This document shows, piece after piece, positions 39,841-48,591 of a stretch of DNA of 49,319 nt (position 1 is the stretch's first letter; each line of letters starts with the position of its first letter). Source of the DNA: a virus; IMG/VR virus record IMGVR_UViG_3300031699_000002, positions 1 to 49,319 of that record; one strand, written 5' to 3'. The position numbers were made by a program, and so were the translations under genes. The notes beneath the pieces are model-generated. The model saw only the letters and a program-made list of their open reading frames with translations. It did not search any database and was not told the DNA's origin.

Positions 39841-40536
39841 ATGGCTATTAAAAAATCTAAAACGGCAAAAGGGAAAGCTGAGAAGCGGACCCTGAAAAAA
39901 AAGCTACGGGTAAAAACTACCAATCCTACCTCTACCTCCTCCTCACCTACTACCACTAACCCTGTTGAAAATCCACGTCCAGCGCCTCGAACCGGTCCTC
40001 GTCCGACAAGAGGAGCAGTTTCCCCTTCCCAGTGGGAAGAAATAAAATGGAGATGGATAAAAGATGGAGTAAAATTTAGTGTTCTTGCAGCGGAGTATGG
40101 AACTACAAAAGGCGCGGTAAGTAAACATAGCTGTGTGGAGAAGTGGGGTGAACAGAGGGAGGAGTTTTGGGACGAGGCAAGGCTGAAGATCAAGAGCAAG
40201 ATAATCGGAATGTTTGCTCGGGCTTCCCTGCCTCCTAAACGTTTAGTGGAATTGATTGCACAAGGAGCTATAAGGACTCTGAAGTGGCAGAACATTAAGA
40301 CGGATCCTGTTACTTGGACAAGGACTACGAGATCGGGAAGGGAAGTTGAAGGGAAACCCTTTGTCCTGGAGAAAACTGTTCAAGTAATAGATAATGAAAA
40401 CACGAGGCTGTACAGGGAGCTGGCTGTACGAATGATGAATTTATTCCCCGCCCCTCAGCCCATAGAGAAACCTGCCACGGAAGAAAAAGATATACCTGTT
40501 AGACTGACTGCTTTTAAACGGAAAGGAGATGTGTGA
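39841..40536 (+). CDS. Small terminase subunit-like DNA-binding protein
   Basis: A 231-residue protein starting MAIKKSKTAKGKAEK. A basic, Pro/Thr-rich N-terminus (residues ~1-58) leads to a helix-turn-helix region (FSVLAAEYGTTKGAVSKHSC, near residues 79-98), then helices (LPPKRLVELIAQGAIRTLKW) and a Pro-rich C-terminus. HTH first, helical oligomer domain second and position upstream of the large terminase fit a small subunit that recognises packaging sites. Two inserted genes of sugar and methyl transfer separate it from the large subunit, which is unusual. The ribosome site is poor. Confidence 0.65.
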   Translation: MAIKKSKTAKGKAEKRTLKKKLRVKTTNPTSTSSSPTTTNPVENPRPAPRTGPRPTRGAVSPSQWEEIKWRWIKDGVKFSVLAAEYGTTKGAVSKHSCVEKWGEQREEFWDEARLKIKSKIIGMFARASLPPKRLVELIAQGAIRTLKWQNIKTDPVTWTRTTRSGREVEGKPFVLEKTVQVIDNENTRLYRELAVRMMNLFPAPQPIEKPATEEKDIPVRLTAFKRKGDV

Positions 40537-41363
40537 TGACTGTAACGGCTGGCATGCTTTCATTTATGCAGGATGATACTATCAAATCCTCGTTGGCGTC
40601 CATTATGGATTTTGTTGATGAGATTGTGATTGTGAATGGCTTAGTTAAAACTTACTATGAGGTGAATTACAATTACCCGGGCGGGCATGAGGCGGCAATC
40701 ACTGACCTGATAAGATCGTATAACTCAGTAGTTGAGGCTGTTGATGATCTGGGCTTAGGCGACAAAGTGAAAATTATATCAGGTCATATAATACCTCATA
40801 TATATGAATCAAAGGCGCATATACAAAATAGAATATTGGAGAATATCACAAAGGATATTTACTTGAAGGTAGATGGGGATGAGGTCTACAAGCCCGAGGA
40901 CCTCGAATTGATATTGAATATATTCAATATGGATTCCGAACTTACTGTCATGGCGTATCGGTGCTGGCACTTCTGGAAGTCATTGGATCAAGTTGTTATC
41001 GGCGGGCAATGGGACAGTCCTGTTACACGTGTATGGCGTTTCAAGCCTTCATTCCGTCATCCAGAGTCCTCGCGGATCGGATTCAATATGATGTATGACA
41101 CAAAAGAGGCAAAGCTCATCGAGATGCCTTGGGTACGGAAGTACGTCACACACATCAGGCTTATGTATCATCTTGGGTATGCGGATAGGCCTACCCGTGC
41201 TGTACAGAACAAACTCAGGTATTATAAACATCGGAACATTGAAAAACACGTTGAAGATACATGGACAAAGTGGCGTGATGGCGAACATGCTAGCCCTACC
41301 CATGATGATCCTGATAATGTAATCCTCTACCCAGTGGAATTGCTGCCAGAGGTTCTGCAATAA
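40536..41363 (+). CDS. Glycosyltransferase, GT2-like
   Basis: A 275-residue protein starting MTVTAGMLSFMQDDTIKSSL. The opening strand-helix pair, VDEIVIVNGL and YLKVDGDEVYKPEDLELI (acidic DGDE metal site near residue 113), match GT-A family 2 enzymes that begin by countering multi-site processive folds. A later segment (RVWRFKPSFRHPESSRIG) could shape the acceptor site. ATG 40536 overlaps the small terminase stop and has AAGGAG upstream. Together with the enzymes at 1505 and 6400, it gives three glycosyltransferases near structural genes. Acceptor unknown. Confidence 0.7.
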   Translation: MTVTAGMLSFMQDDTIKSSLASIMDFVDEIVIVNGLVKTYYEVNYNYPGGHEAAITDLIRSYNSVVEAVDDLGLGDKVKIISGHIIPHIYESKAHIQNRILENITKDIYLKVDGDEVYKPEDLELILNIFNMDSELTVMAYRCWHFWKSLDQVVIGGQWDSPVTRVWRFKPSFRHPESSRIGFNMMYDTKEAKLIEMPWVRKYVTHIRLMYHLGYADRPTRAVQNKLRYYKHRNIEKHVEDTWTKWRDGEHASPTHDDPDNVILYPVELLPEVLQ

Positions 41364-41452
41364 TGTATAAGGCATTTCTTTGGTTGTTGGGTATATTATA
41401 TACATTGATTTGGATTTTTGTTTGCCTATCAATTTTAATAGAAGAGGGTTAG
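41363..41452 (+). CDS. 29-residue single-membrane-segment microprotein
   Basis: ATG 41363 overlaps the glycosyltransferase stop (TAATG), so translation could be coupled. The product is MYKAFLWLLGILYTLIWIFV plus a short polar end (LSILIEEG-type), almost entirely one hydrophobic helix. It ends at TAG 41450-41452, six bases before the next ATG. No strong ribosome site of its own is present. It could be a membrane toxin, a lysis modifier or a chance frame. Confidence 0.35.
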   Translation: MYKAFLWLLGILYTLIWIFVCLSILIEEG

Positions 41453-41457
41453 TAACT

Positions 41458-41709
41458 ATGTGGCAGCATGTATTTCCTGTAAATGATTTATTTCCTCATA
41501 ACCTTGGACAGTTTGAAGGAGAGGAGTGGAAATACCATTGTGACTGCAATCCTTACATTGATCATGAAAGTAAATTGATTATACATCATGCTTTTAGTGG
41601 ACTTGATTTGATTGCCGAGGTGGAAGGTTCTCAAATTATCCAACGTCCTGATGGATTGACGATGTTAGGAGGGAAGATAGGAAAAAGTGGAAGGGTATTT
41701 TATAAATGA
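41458..41709 (+). CDS. Hypothetical protein
   Basis: An 83-residue protein starting MWQHVFPVNDLFPHNLGQFE, with GAGGG upstream. The frame is open earlier, but this ATG follows the best ribosome site. It has a compact strand-rich pattern (WKYHCDCNPYIDHESKLIIH; RPDGLTMLGGKIG) and no recognised domain. ATGA overlap with the next gene. Confidence 0.5.
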   Translation: MWQHVFPVNDLFPHNLGQFEGEEWKYHCDCNPYIDHESKLIIHHAFSGLDLIAEVEGSQIIQRPDGLTMLGGKIGKSGRVFYK

Positions 41710-42065
41710 GTACCTACGATACTTTAAAACTTCATTACGGTAAACGGTATGCGGATGAATTCTGCAAAGGAGGCTTTATGGGTAGAGGGCATGTATGGAC
41801 AGCAGAGGAAGATCAGATTGTGATGGATAAAACTTTAAAGGGTAGCGAAAAGGCAGATCGTATTGGCGTAACCAGAAAACGGGTTGAGGCACGGAAGTTC
41901 CGTCTTAAACATAAAGGGAATAAAATCTCAGATAAGGAGATTACGCAGGACAAGGAGATTAACAATTTCTTTGGTACTGCCAACGAGATTGCCAAACTCC
42001 TTAAACCATTGACTTTGGAGGACCGCAAAGACGTAATTGATTTTATATGGAATATTTTAGCATAA
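41706..42065 (+). CDS. Myb/SANT-like helix-turn-helix protein
   Basis: A 119-residue protein. Residues ~30-60 (HVWTAEEDQIVMDKTLKGSE, then ADRIGVTRKRVEARKFRLK) fit a SANT/Myb-type or GcrA-like three-helix DNA-binding domain. The remainder is a helical tail (LTLEDRKDVIDFIWNIL). It lies among packaging genes, so it could regulate late transcription or assist packaging-site recognition. It overlaps its upstream neighbour by four bases. Confidence 0.55.
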   Translation: MSTYDTLKLHYGKRYADEFCKGGFMGRGHVWTAEEDQIVMDKTLKGSEKADRIGVTRKRVEARKFRLKHKGNKISDKEITQDKEINNFFGTANEIAKLLKPLTLEDRKDVIDFIWNILA

Positions 42066-42089
42066 ATAACTTAGAATGAGGACATCAGT

Positions 42090-42605
42090 ATGAACCAAGA
42101 TATTGAAAATGTGAAGCTTGAAACGAGAATGACGGAGAAGGAGAAGGCGCTGTACGGATCCAAGATCAGTGTATTATCAAGAGTGCTGGAGTGGGGGAGC
42201 GGAGGAAGCACAATTGAATTTGGAGAGCGGGCGAGGCAGTATACAACTATTGAACACGATTTTATCTGGTACGGGTTAGTCAGTGCGTGGATCAGGAAGA
42301 AGGACCTGTATCATAAAATCAATTTGCATCTGGTAAGGGAAGATGATCATTTCACGCGGTACGCTATGATGCCCTTTGAGATTGGCAAACCCGAATACGA
42401 TATTGCATTGGTAGATGGACGGCGCAGGGTGATGTGTGCTATGACAGCATGGCATTTTCTGAGTGTCGGCGGATATCTTTTTGTGCATGATTACGATAGA
42501 GAACGGTATCACTTCATTGAAGCCGCCTACAGACTGATAGAACAAGTTGATACACTGGCAATGTTTGGCAAGAGGAGCAGTCCTTCTTATGTCACGTACC
42601 GTTAA
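42090..42605 (+). CDS. Class I SAM methyltransferase-like protein
   Basis: A 171-residue protein. VLEWGSGGSTIEFGERARQY (near residues 32-51) is motif I, TTIEHD the acidic ribose-binding end of strand 2, and IALVDGRRR the motif-IV region. The GSGGSTIEF form recalls motif I of the fused domain in the gene at 1505 (GSGLSTILM), so the two may be related. Substrates may be sugars or proteins; no DNA target-recognition domain is present. The stop lies in the start region of the large terminase gene. Confidence 0.65.
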   Translation: MNQDIENVKLETRMTEKEKALYGSKISVLSRVLEWGSGGSTIEFGERARQYTTIEHDFIWYGLVSAWIRKKDLYHKINLHLVREDDHFTRYAMMPFEIGKPEYDIALVDGRRRVMCAMTAWHFLSVGGYLFVHDYDRERYHFIEAAYRLIEQVDTLAMFGKRSSPSYVTYR

Positions 42606-44070
42606 GGACGGAGAGTACCATTTTGAATTTCTCCCTACGGGGAGGAAGTTGCTTGAAGCTATCTGCCGCCAGAGGACTCCGAATATCTGTTTATGCGGTG
42701 GGTTCGGATCGAGCAAGACAAGGACCCTATGTGAGATAGCTTGGGAACTGGGTTGTATATATAAGGAATTGTTGAGCGGGATATTTAGAAAGACAAGAGT
42801 ATCCTTGAAAGCTACAACATACCATGATTTTATTTATGACACTGTTCCTGAAGAATATATATTGGAACATAATAAAAGCGATCTGCAAGTTGTAACCAAT
42901 ACAAAATCTCAGTATAACTTTTATGGAATCGATCGGTTTGTAAGGAAAGGGTCACTGAAATTTGATATCATCTTTGTGGACGAGGCTATTGAGCTGGACA
43001 TGGATGATATCGTAATGCTTCAGGGTCGTTTGAGGGGACATGTCCTGCGTGTTCCTGTATTAGTCTTTTTGACTAACGCGGGAGCACCAGGAATGCCCCT
43101 CCATGAATTGTTTGTACAGAATGATGCTCTCCCTAAGCTGAAGCAAAAGGAGATCAATCTATTTACTTCTTATCTTCCCGATGGCCATAAGACCTATCAC
43201 GATACAGACGAGTATAGGAAAATTGAACAGAGGATAATTGATAAAGAGGTGAGTGATCCAGATTTCCTGTACCTCGAGGCTAACAGTTACGAGAACATCC
43301 ACAATCCGCCCGCGTACTTTTATAGACTTGATAAATGGAAGGGCACTCCGTATTATGATCGTTTTGTATTAGCTAAGTGGACAGCTTTTGAAGGACTTGT
43401 ATACGGTACTGTATGGGATCCAGCTGTTCATGTTATCCCTGCTTTTGAAATTCCATTTGATTGGAATAAAAGAGTTGTAATTGATTTTGGCTACACTGTA
43501 CAACATCCGCTTGTTATTATGTGGATTGCTATTAATCCTGTAACACGTATCAAGTACGTGTACCGTCAATACTATATGTCTGGCGTTCTATTACGGTTTG
43601 CATTGACAGAGTGCAAGAACATAACGGAGGAGGCAGGAGAAACTATTGAGCGGATAGTGTGTGATCATGATGCAGAGGGACGGGCTCAGGTCGATCACGA
43701 TTGGATGGACTCGACAACAGCAGTGAAAGACATTGATGCAGGGATTCAATCTACTACCGAGCTACTTATGTCAAGGAGAACGGACGGGATGCGCGGAGTT
43801 TATATCTTTGATAATTCTATGTCAGATGTTCAAGGATTCCAGTATGGGTTAGTCAAAAAAGATGTATTACTCGAGGAGTACAAGCTTCCCACGTGTCTGC
43901 AAGAGGAGATGGGCAGGTATATCTGGGGCTTGAACAACAAGCCTAAGCCTGAATTCGATCACGCCTGCGACTGCCTGCGATATGATGAGCAGACGGACAG
44001 ATGGGGCGAGTTTGTACCTGAGCTGGGCGATGGATCAAAGATGGGTACAAGGCGAAGGACTAAAAGATGA
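42589..44070 (+). CDS. Large terminase subunit
   Basis: A 493-residue packaging motor. The ATPase domain has a Walker A-like CGGFGSSKTRT (near residues 36-46) and Walker B FDIIFVDEAIELD (near 125). The nuclease domain has VIDFGYTVQHP (near 297), IVCDHDAEGR (near 357) and the late Asp in DHACDCLRYDE (near 456). It cuts and pumps phage DNA into the prohead through the portal. ATG 42589 follows GAGGAG by 11 bases and starts inside the methyltransferase 3' end. A few bases link it to the next small gene. Confidence 0.92.
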   Translation: MSRTVKDGEYHFEFLPTGRKLLEAICRQRTPNICLCGGFGSSKTRTLCEIAWELGCIYKELLSGIFRKTRVSLKATTYHDFIYDTVPEEYILEHNKSDLQVVTNTKSQYNFYGIDRFVRKGSLKFDIIFVDEAIELDMDDIVMLQGRLRGHVLRVPVLVFLTNAGAPGMPLHELFVQNDALPKLKQKEINLFTSYLPDGHKTYHDTDEYRKIEQRIIDKEVSDPDFLYLEANSYENIHNPPAYFYRLDKWKGTPYYDRFVLAKWTAFEGLVYGTVWDPAVHVIPAFEIPFDWNKRVVIDFGYTVQHPLVIMWIAINPVTRIKYVYRQYYMSGVLLRFALTECKNITEEAGETIERIVCDHDAEGRAQVDHDWMDSTTAVKDIDAGIQSTTELLMSRRTDGMRGVYIFDNSMSDVQGFQYGLVKKDVLLEEYKLPTCLQEEMGRYIWGLNNKPKPEFDHACDCLRYDEQTDRWGEFVPELGDGSKMGTRRRTKR

Positions 44071-44237
44071 GTTTCAAGGCAAAAGGAAAAAGTGATAGTA
44101 TTAATATCCATTTAACAGGAGGTAATCCCCAAAAGAAAAAAGTTGAATTACAGCTAAGCCCACTGGAGAAAAAAATACTATATGATTGGGAAACAAAGCA
44201 GAGAGTACAAAAAGTTAAACGAATGCCAAGGAGATAA
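44067..44237 (+). CDS. Small basic protein between terminase and portal genes
   Basis: A 56-residue protein starting MSFKAKGKSDSINIHLTGGN. ATG 44067 overlaps the terminase stop (ATGA), so the two are likely translated together. Lys-rich, with a helical end (LSPLEKKILYDWETKQRVQK). Its first six residues match those of the gene at 48382 (MSFKAK), hinting at a shared origin. Function unknown. Confidence 0.5.
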   Translation: MSFKAKGKSDSINIHLTGGNPQKKKVELQLSPLEKKILYDWETKQRVQKVKRMPRR

Positions 44238-44239
44238 TC

Positions 44240-44470
44240 ATGGCTGAATCTTACAACAAACCAAATCCAGAATGCACTAAATGTGGTGGCGTGCATGTGA
44301 ATGTTTACAAGAACAGGAATGAGGAATGCCCGATGTGCTGGAACGACAAAAAAGTTCCTAAGGAATATCAAGTCCGTCCGGCAAAGCCTGAGCCCTCCAT
44401 TCCAGAGGAGCCGAAGACAGTAAGAAAACCCAGGCGTAAAAAAACAATTATGTCCGACGGTGAAGAATAG
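44240..44470 (+). CDS. Small zinc-ribbon protein near the portal gene
   Basis: A 76-residue protein. PECTKCGGVHV and EECPMCWND give a four-Cys zinc ribbon (residues ~11-34); the rest is Pro/Lys-rich and probably disordered (PEPSIPEEPKTVRKPRRKK). The ribosome site is AAGGAG, two bases after the previous stop region. It resembles the gene at 4048 in size and zinc-ribbon type. A role as a structural adaptor or nucleic-acid binder is possible. Confidence 0.55.
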   Translation: MAESYNKPNPECTKCGGVHVNVYKNRNEECPMCWNDKKVPKEYQVRPAKPEPSIPEEPKTVRKPRRKKTIMSDGEE

Positions 44471-44480
44471 GAGGTGAATT

Positions 44481-46232
44481 ATGCCTGGCACTGCTACATC
44501 ACTGGAAGCCAAGACAGTGGCAAATTATGATGCCACAGATATTGACTCCAAAACTTATGATATGTACGCCCCAATACTTAATTACAAAAAAGCCATTACT
44601 GTATTGAAGCGCCCATCTGTTAATTATTCATGGGTGCCAGGTGATCACCTCCGCAGGCTGAAGGCGTATGAAATACTATGGTCCTATTGGAATAATATCT
44701 CAAGGGACTTTCGTATGGCTCCTGAGTCAGGGGATGACTCTCAGGCTGATGATCTGCTGGAGATGGGAGATGCCGAATGGCTCGTAGGAAAACTCAAGGC
44801 AAAGCTGTTTGGAGATGATGTGAAGATAGCCGTCCATACTGACAACATGGAAGAGGAGATTGATGTATTATTAAAGCTCGTAACAAATAAAGACATCCAG
44901 GACGAGGAGATCAAGACGAGTGCAAAGGAGAGGGCCGCTGAAGTACAACAAAAGCTTGCACTTGTTCCCGGGCGCCAGGTGTTTCTCAGGAACTGGTGGC
45001 ATGATCAAGCAATATTCAATATCATTGACAAGACGGAGACAAAGGGCGGATTCCTCGGTGACATGGTATACTATACGTACTGGGACGAGGCAGAGAAAAC
45101 AGTCAAGATCAAGTCCTATGATCCTGGATTCTGCTACCCGTATATATTCGGTGATGAGCCAGACTTGTCATGGGATGATACGGAGACTGAAGTGTCGGAG
45201 AGGATGATTGTTGCATGGGAGGAGTCCGTAACCGACACATCCTTTATCATCTATCGGGAAGTGTATGAATTGAGAATTGGTAAAGGCGGTGTATTAAGAC
45301 TGTGGAAACAGAAGGCGAGATTTGAGTATGGCGGAGAGGAAAAGGATCTGACATCATTCGGAGAGGATGAATTGATGGAGGGTGAGGCTCTGGACTGGGT
45401 AGACATAGGAATTGATTTCATGCCCTTTGTCTGGATCCCTTGCATCGGTGTTGCCGGCGAGGAGCCCTTCGGTATCAGCTATCTTCATTTTTCGATCTGC
45501 ATGTTAGACAGTCTGATCAATTCATATTCCGATCTTACTGTGAATTCCGAGTATCTGGGAGGTGTCACAGTCCTCGCCAGCGGTAAGAACATCAAGCCCC
45601 GTCGTGATTCAACTACCCTCGAGCCCATCGCCGTTGAGATTCAGCCACGATCTATGTATTACTTGGGAGAGGACGGGAACGTCACGATCCTCGATACTTC
45701 CAGGATGCAAACTGCTATCAAGGAAACTATTGAGAAGCAAGAGGAGAAATTCTTGCGGAACAATAATATCCCAGACATTGTAGCAGGGAAAATGCAGTCA
45801 GGACAAATTCCATCTGGTGTTGCCCTCGCATTAATGATGCAACCGCTATCCGATAAGATATCTCCTATCCGACAGCAAAGATCCGAGAGCTACAGCTATT
45901 TGTTTTATAATGTGCAGAGGCTATTTCAGCTATACGGCGAGCCCTATGTCAAAGGCATATTCTCAGGAGAGCTTTCTGAGGTTCAATTGCAGTACGGGCC
46001 CCTTATACCCTCTGATGATGAGGCTTCGATCAAGCGGTATGTAATGATGCAGGATCTTGTGGATGATAAGACTATCCTCGAGATCGCCAAACGTGAGGGC
46101 TTAAATATTGATGTGGACGTGGTGCAAAAGAGACTTGAGGAACAGAGGGAAAAGAAACTGAAAGAACAGCAGGACCTGTTTTCCATGAGGCGTGATGATG
46201 ATGAGTCTGGAAACCGTGGGGATCAAGAATGA
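44481..46232 (+). CDS. Portal protein
   Basis: A 583-residue protein between terminase and minor head genes, with AGGAGG before ATG 44481. It follows the SPP1 gp6-like portal layout: an N-terminal alpha/beta part (residues ~30-290), a stem-like region with WIPCIGVAGEEPFGISYLHF, helical clip and wing region (ETIEKQEEKFLRNNNIPDIV; LMMQPLSDKISPIRQQRSES), and a charged C-terminal coiled coil (VQKRLEEQREKKLKEQQDLF). It forms the dodecameric ring through which DNA passes. It overlaps the next gene by four bases. Confidence 0.85.
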   Translation: MPGTATSLEAKTVANYDATDIDSKTYDMYAPILNYKKAITVLKRPSVNYSWVPGDHLRRLKAYEILWSYWNNISRDFRMAPESGDDSQADDLLEMGDAEWLVGKLKAKLFGDDVKIAVHTDNMEEEIDVLLKLVTNKDIQDEEIKTSAKERAAEVQQKLALVPGRQVFLRNWWHDQAIFNIIDKTETKGGFLGDMVYYTYWDEAEKTVKIKSYDPGFCYPYIFGDEPDLSWDDTETEVSERMIVAWEESVTDTSFIIYREVYELRIGKGGVLRLWKQKARFEYGGEEKDLTSFGEDELMEGEALDWVDIGIDFMPFVWIPCIGVAGEEPFGISYLHFSICMLDSLINSYSDLTVNSEYLGGVTVLASGKNIKPRRDSTTLEPIAVEIQPRSMYYLGEDGNVTILDTSRMQTAIKETIEKQEEKFLRNNNIPDIVAGKMQSGQIPSGVALALMMQPLSDKISPIRQQRSESYSYLFYNVQRLFQLYGEPYVKGIFSGELSEVQLQYGPLIPSDDEASIKRYVMMQDLVDDKTILEIAKREGLNIDVDVVQKRLEEQREKKLKEQQDLFSMRRDDDESGNRGDQE

Positions 46233-48337
46233 AAGTTCAGGACTACAACAGGCGGATTTCTAAGCTGAGACTTGAAGCTAATTATTGGCAGAGAGTGACG
46301 GAGCACCGAATACAATCCGCTCTTGACAGGTCCTACAATGATCTTACAGACTTAATGGCCTTGACGAAAAAAGATACTCCTACCTATGACTTTTACAAGA
46401 CACGGAGAAAGGGTATTGAAAGAATATTGGATACTCTGTCAACGGATACACGCAAGGGCATAGTTGAGGGGATGTTTGGAACGGCGCACGGGGTGGCAGA
46501 TGGTTACAGCAAAGCAACAAGAAAGCTGATGAAGGACGCAGGGTACAGTGCTGATCTTGATAAACAGTTTGGGACTATCCCGATCGAATCAGTCGGCGTG
46601 GTTATGTCACGGGTATGGGATGACGGCTTCAGTTTTTCAGATCGTTTATGGAAAATGAATAGCACATCCAAGGCCGGTGTTAATCAGATCCTGGCGTCCG
46701 GTATTGCTCGAGGCCAATCAGCAGTCAATATGTCAAAGCAATTAAAGCAATACCTACGTGATCCATCTGTCCACCCTGGCGTCTCCTGGACTACGGGCGT
46801 TAAAAAGTCTGTCACAGGACGCGGGACAATACATCATAATGCCCTGCGCCTTGCCCGTACTGAAATCAATAATACATACAGGGAGACAATGGCCCGGGCT
46901 AATGCGAGAAGCCCTGTTACAAACGGATTGAAATGGAACATATCAGCAAGCCATCCGCGTCAAGATGTGTGCGACCTGTGGGCATTCGGTGACAGCTTCG
47001 GCATGGGGGAGGGCGTGTTTCCTGCACAGGGAATTCCGATCGATCATCCGCACGGGTTATGTTTTATAACGGATGTACTTCGCCGCCCAGAGGATTGGGG
47101 TAAGGAGAAAACAGCTGGCGAGGCAAGGCCGCTATCACTGGGAAGGGCGGAGAAACTACTAAGTAATCTAAGCAGGGGCGCGGTGAATGCGGCCTATAAA
47201 CATTTCAAGTCTAATGGAGGACTGATAAAAAAGAGAGGTCATATACAGGATGAGTTATTGGAAAACCCAAGGACGTTGAATGCCGCGTCCTCAAAGGGCG
47301 GGAGTTATGCAACACAGGCAAGGGATTATGCATGTAGACTATTGATAGAGAGGAAGTATACTGATGGTGAATTGGTCGATCTTGTACTGGCAAAGTTTCC
47401 CAACGTTGAAGGCAAAACTCCTTTCACTCGTACCCAGATAGTAAAGATGAGAAGAAAGCTGAATCAGGGAGTTAGGCCTGGATTCTTAAAACCTGAAACT
47501 CCCATCATTGAAATCAAGATCAGTCAGGGCGCCCCAGCCCCTAAGCCTATTACCACAACTCCTAAAGTGACAAAGACCACTGGGAAAGGAAAAGGACCGC
47601 TTGCTGATGCCGATAAATTGTTGGATAAATTCTTTGACATAAAATGTTATGGTGACAAATTTGTCCTTGATTATGTTAGGAGTTCTTTTAAAGATGCGCC
47701 CAGTAAATTGAAATTTGCAATTTCACAGACAGGGAAATTGGAGGTGGCTAAGTCTTATAGGGAATGCTCTTACTATTCGCCTTCAAGGACAGATCCAAAA
47801 GTTAACGTAAGGATGACGGACAGGACGGGTGTCAATATACGTAAAAGTTCGAGACATGAAATGGGGCATCACTTATACCATAATGCAAAAATGAATAGTG
47901 ACATTGAGGGGGATTATTTAAACGAAGGTCAAAAAAGAAATTTTGATATAGATAAGTTGAAGGTTGCTCGTCTGGCAGATAATGTTAGGCTATTAAAGAT
48001 GGTAAAAGAACTTCCTGGCGGTTGGGAGGACTTGGAGGACGAGATACTACATGATTTTGGCGGCTATGAAGAGGTGGAGCACTTGATAGGGGATGATAGA
48101 AACTGGGAAGACTATTTTGGTACATTAACACATAATAAAATGTTTGATGGACACAGTGAATCCTATTACAGGGCAAGAGAAAAATATGGAGATATAAGAT
48201 CCAGCGAGATGTTTGCCAATTTGGTTGACTTTTATGTGGAGGGTGGCGCTAAGTTAGATGTGCTAAAAAAGTATTCTCCAAATTTTTATAGAGAGTTTGA
48301 AAACATTTTGGATGGTTACTTGGCGGAAGAGGATTAG
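46229..48337 (+). CDS. MuF-type minor head protein with a C-terminal zincin-like domain
   Basis: A 702-residue protein. Residues ~140-290 contain the MuF minor capsid domain: LRLARTEINNTYRETMARAN, then HPRQDVCDLWAFGD and PIDHPHGLCFIT with its Cys/His pattern. Residues ~300-420 are a linker with a helical repeat. Residues ~470-702 look like a metalloprotease (zincin) module: SSRHEMGHHLYHN (H543, E544, H547) and a downstream SSEMFANLVDF whose E660 fits the third zinc ligand. MuF proteins enter the capsid and can carry C-terminal toxins or enzymes that are injected with DNA. The zincin may cut scaffold or a host protein. Confidence 0.8.
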   Translation: MKVQDYNRRISKLRLEANYWQRVTEHRIQSALDRSYNDLTDLMALTKKDTPTYDFYKTRRKGIERILDTLSTDTRKGIVEGMFGTAHGVADGYSKATRKLMKDAGYSADLDKQFGTIPIESVGVVMSRVWDDGFSFSDRLWKMNSTSKAGVNQILASGIARGQSAVNMSKQLKQYLRDPSVHPGVSWTTGVKKSVTGRGTIHHNALRLARTEINNTYRETMARANARSPVTNGLKWNISASHPRQDVCDLWAFGDSFGMGEGVFPAQGIPIDHPHGLCFITDVLRRPEDWGKEKTAGEARPLSLGRAEKLLSNLSRGAVNAAYKHFKSNGGLIKKRGHIQDELLENPRTLNAASSKGGSYATQARDYACRLLIERKYTDGELVDLVLAKFPNVEGKTPFTRTQIVKMRRKLNQGVRPGFLKPETPIIEIKISQGAPAPKPITTTPKVTKTTGKGKGPLADADKLLDKFFDIKCYGDKFVLDYVRSSFKDAPSKLKFAISQTGKLEVAKSYRECSYYSPSRTDPKVNVRMTDRTGVNIRKSSRHEMGHHLYHNAKMNSDIEGDYLNEGQKRNFDIDKLKVARLADNVRLLKMVKELPGGWEDLEDEILHDFGGYEEVEHLIGDDRNWEDYFGTLTHNKMFDGHSESYYRAREKYGDIRSSEMFANLVDFYVEGGAKLDVLKKYSPNFYREFENILDGYLAEED

Positions 48338-48381
48338 AGTTTATAAAGGAAAAAATTTATATTTAATACTAAGGAGTATGT

Positions 48382-48567
48382 ATGAGCTTTAAGGCAAAAA
48401 GGGAATTGGTGAAATCGTACCGAAAAAAATTCGGAGATTATCCTTTCATCTTTCACCTGGAAACTGATGAGGCTATGGAGAAAATGAAAACTGCTATTGC
48501 TACTAACACACCCATGCCCAATGAGGATGAGGTTTTGGGATCCAAAGACAGGCGTGTGGTGATTTAA
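48382..48567 (+). CDS. Small hypothetical protein
   Basis: A 61-residue protein starting MSFKAKRELVKSYRKKFGDY, with AAGGAG upstream. Basic N-terminus, acidic middle (ETDEAMEKMKTAIATNTPMP). Same first six residues as the gene at 44067. It lies between the minor head and scaffold genes. Function unknown. Confidence 0.5.
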   Translation: MSFKAKRELVKSYRKKFGDYPFIFHLETDEAMEKMKTAIATNTPMPNEDEVLGSKDRRVVI

Positions 48568-48591
48568 TTTAACTTTTTACAAGGAGAAATG

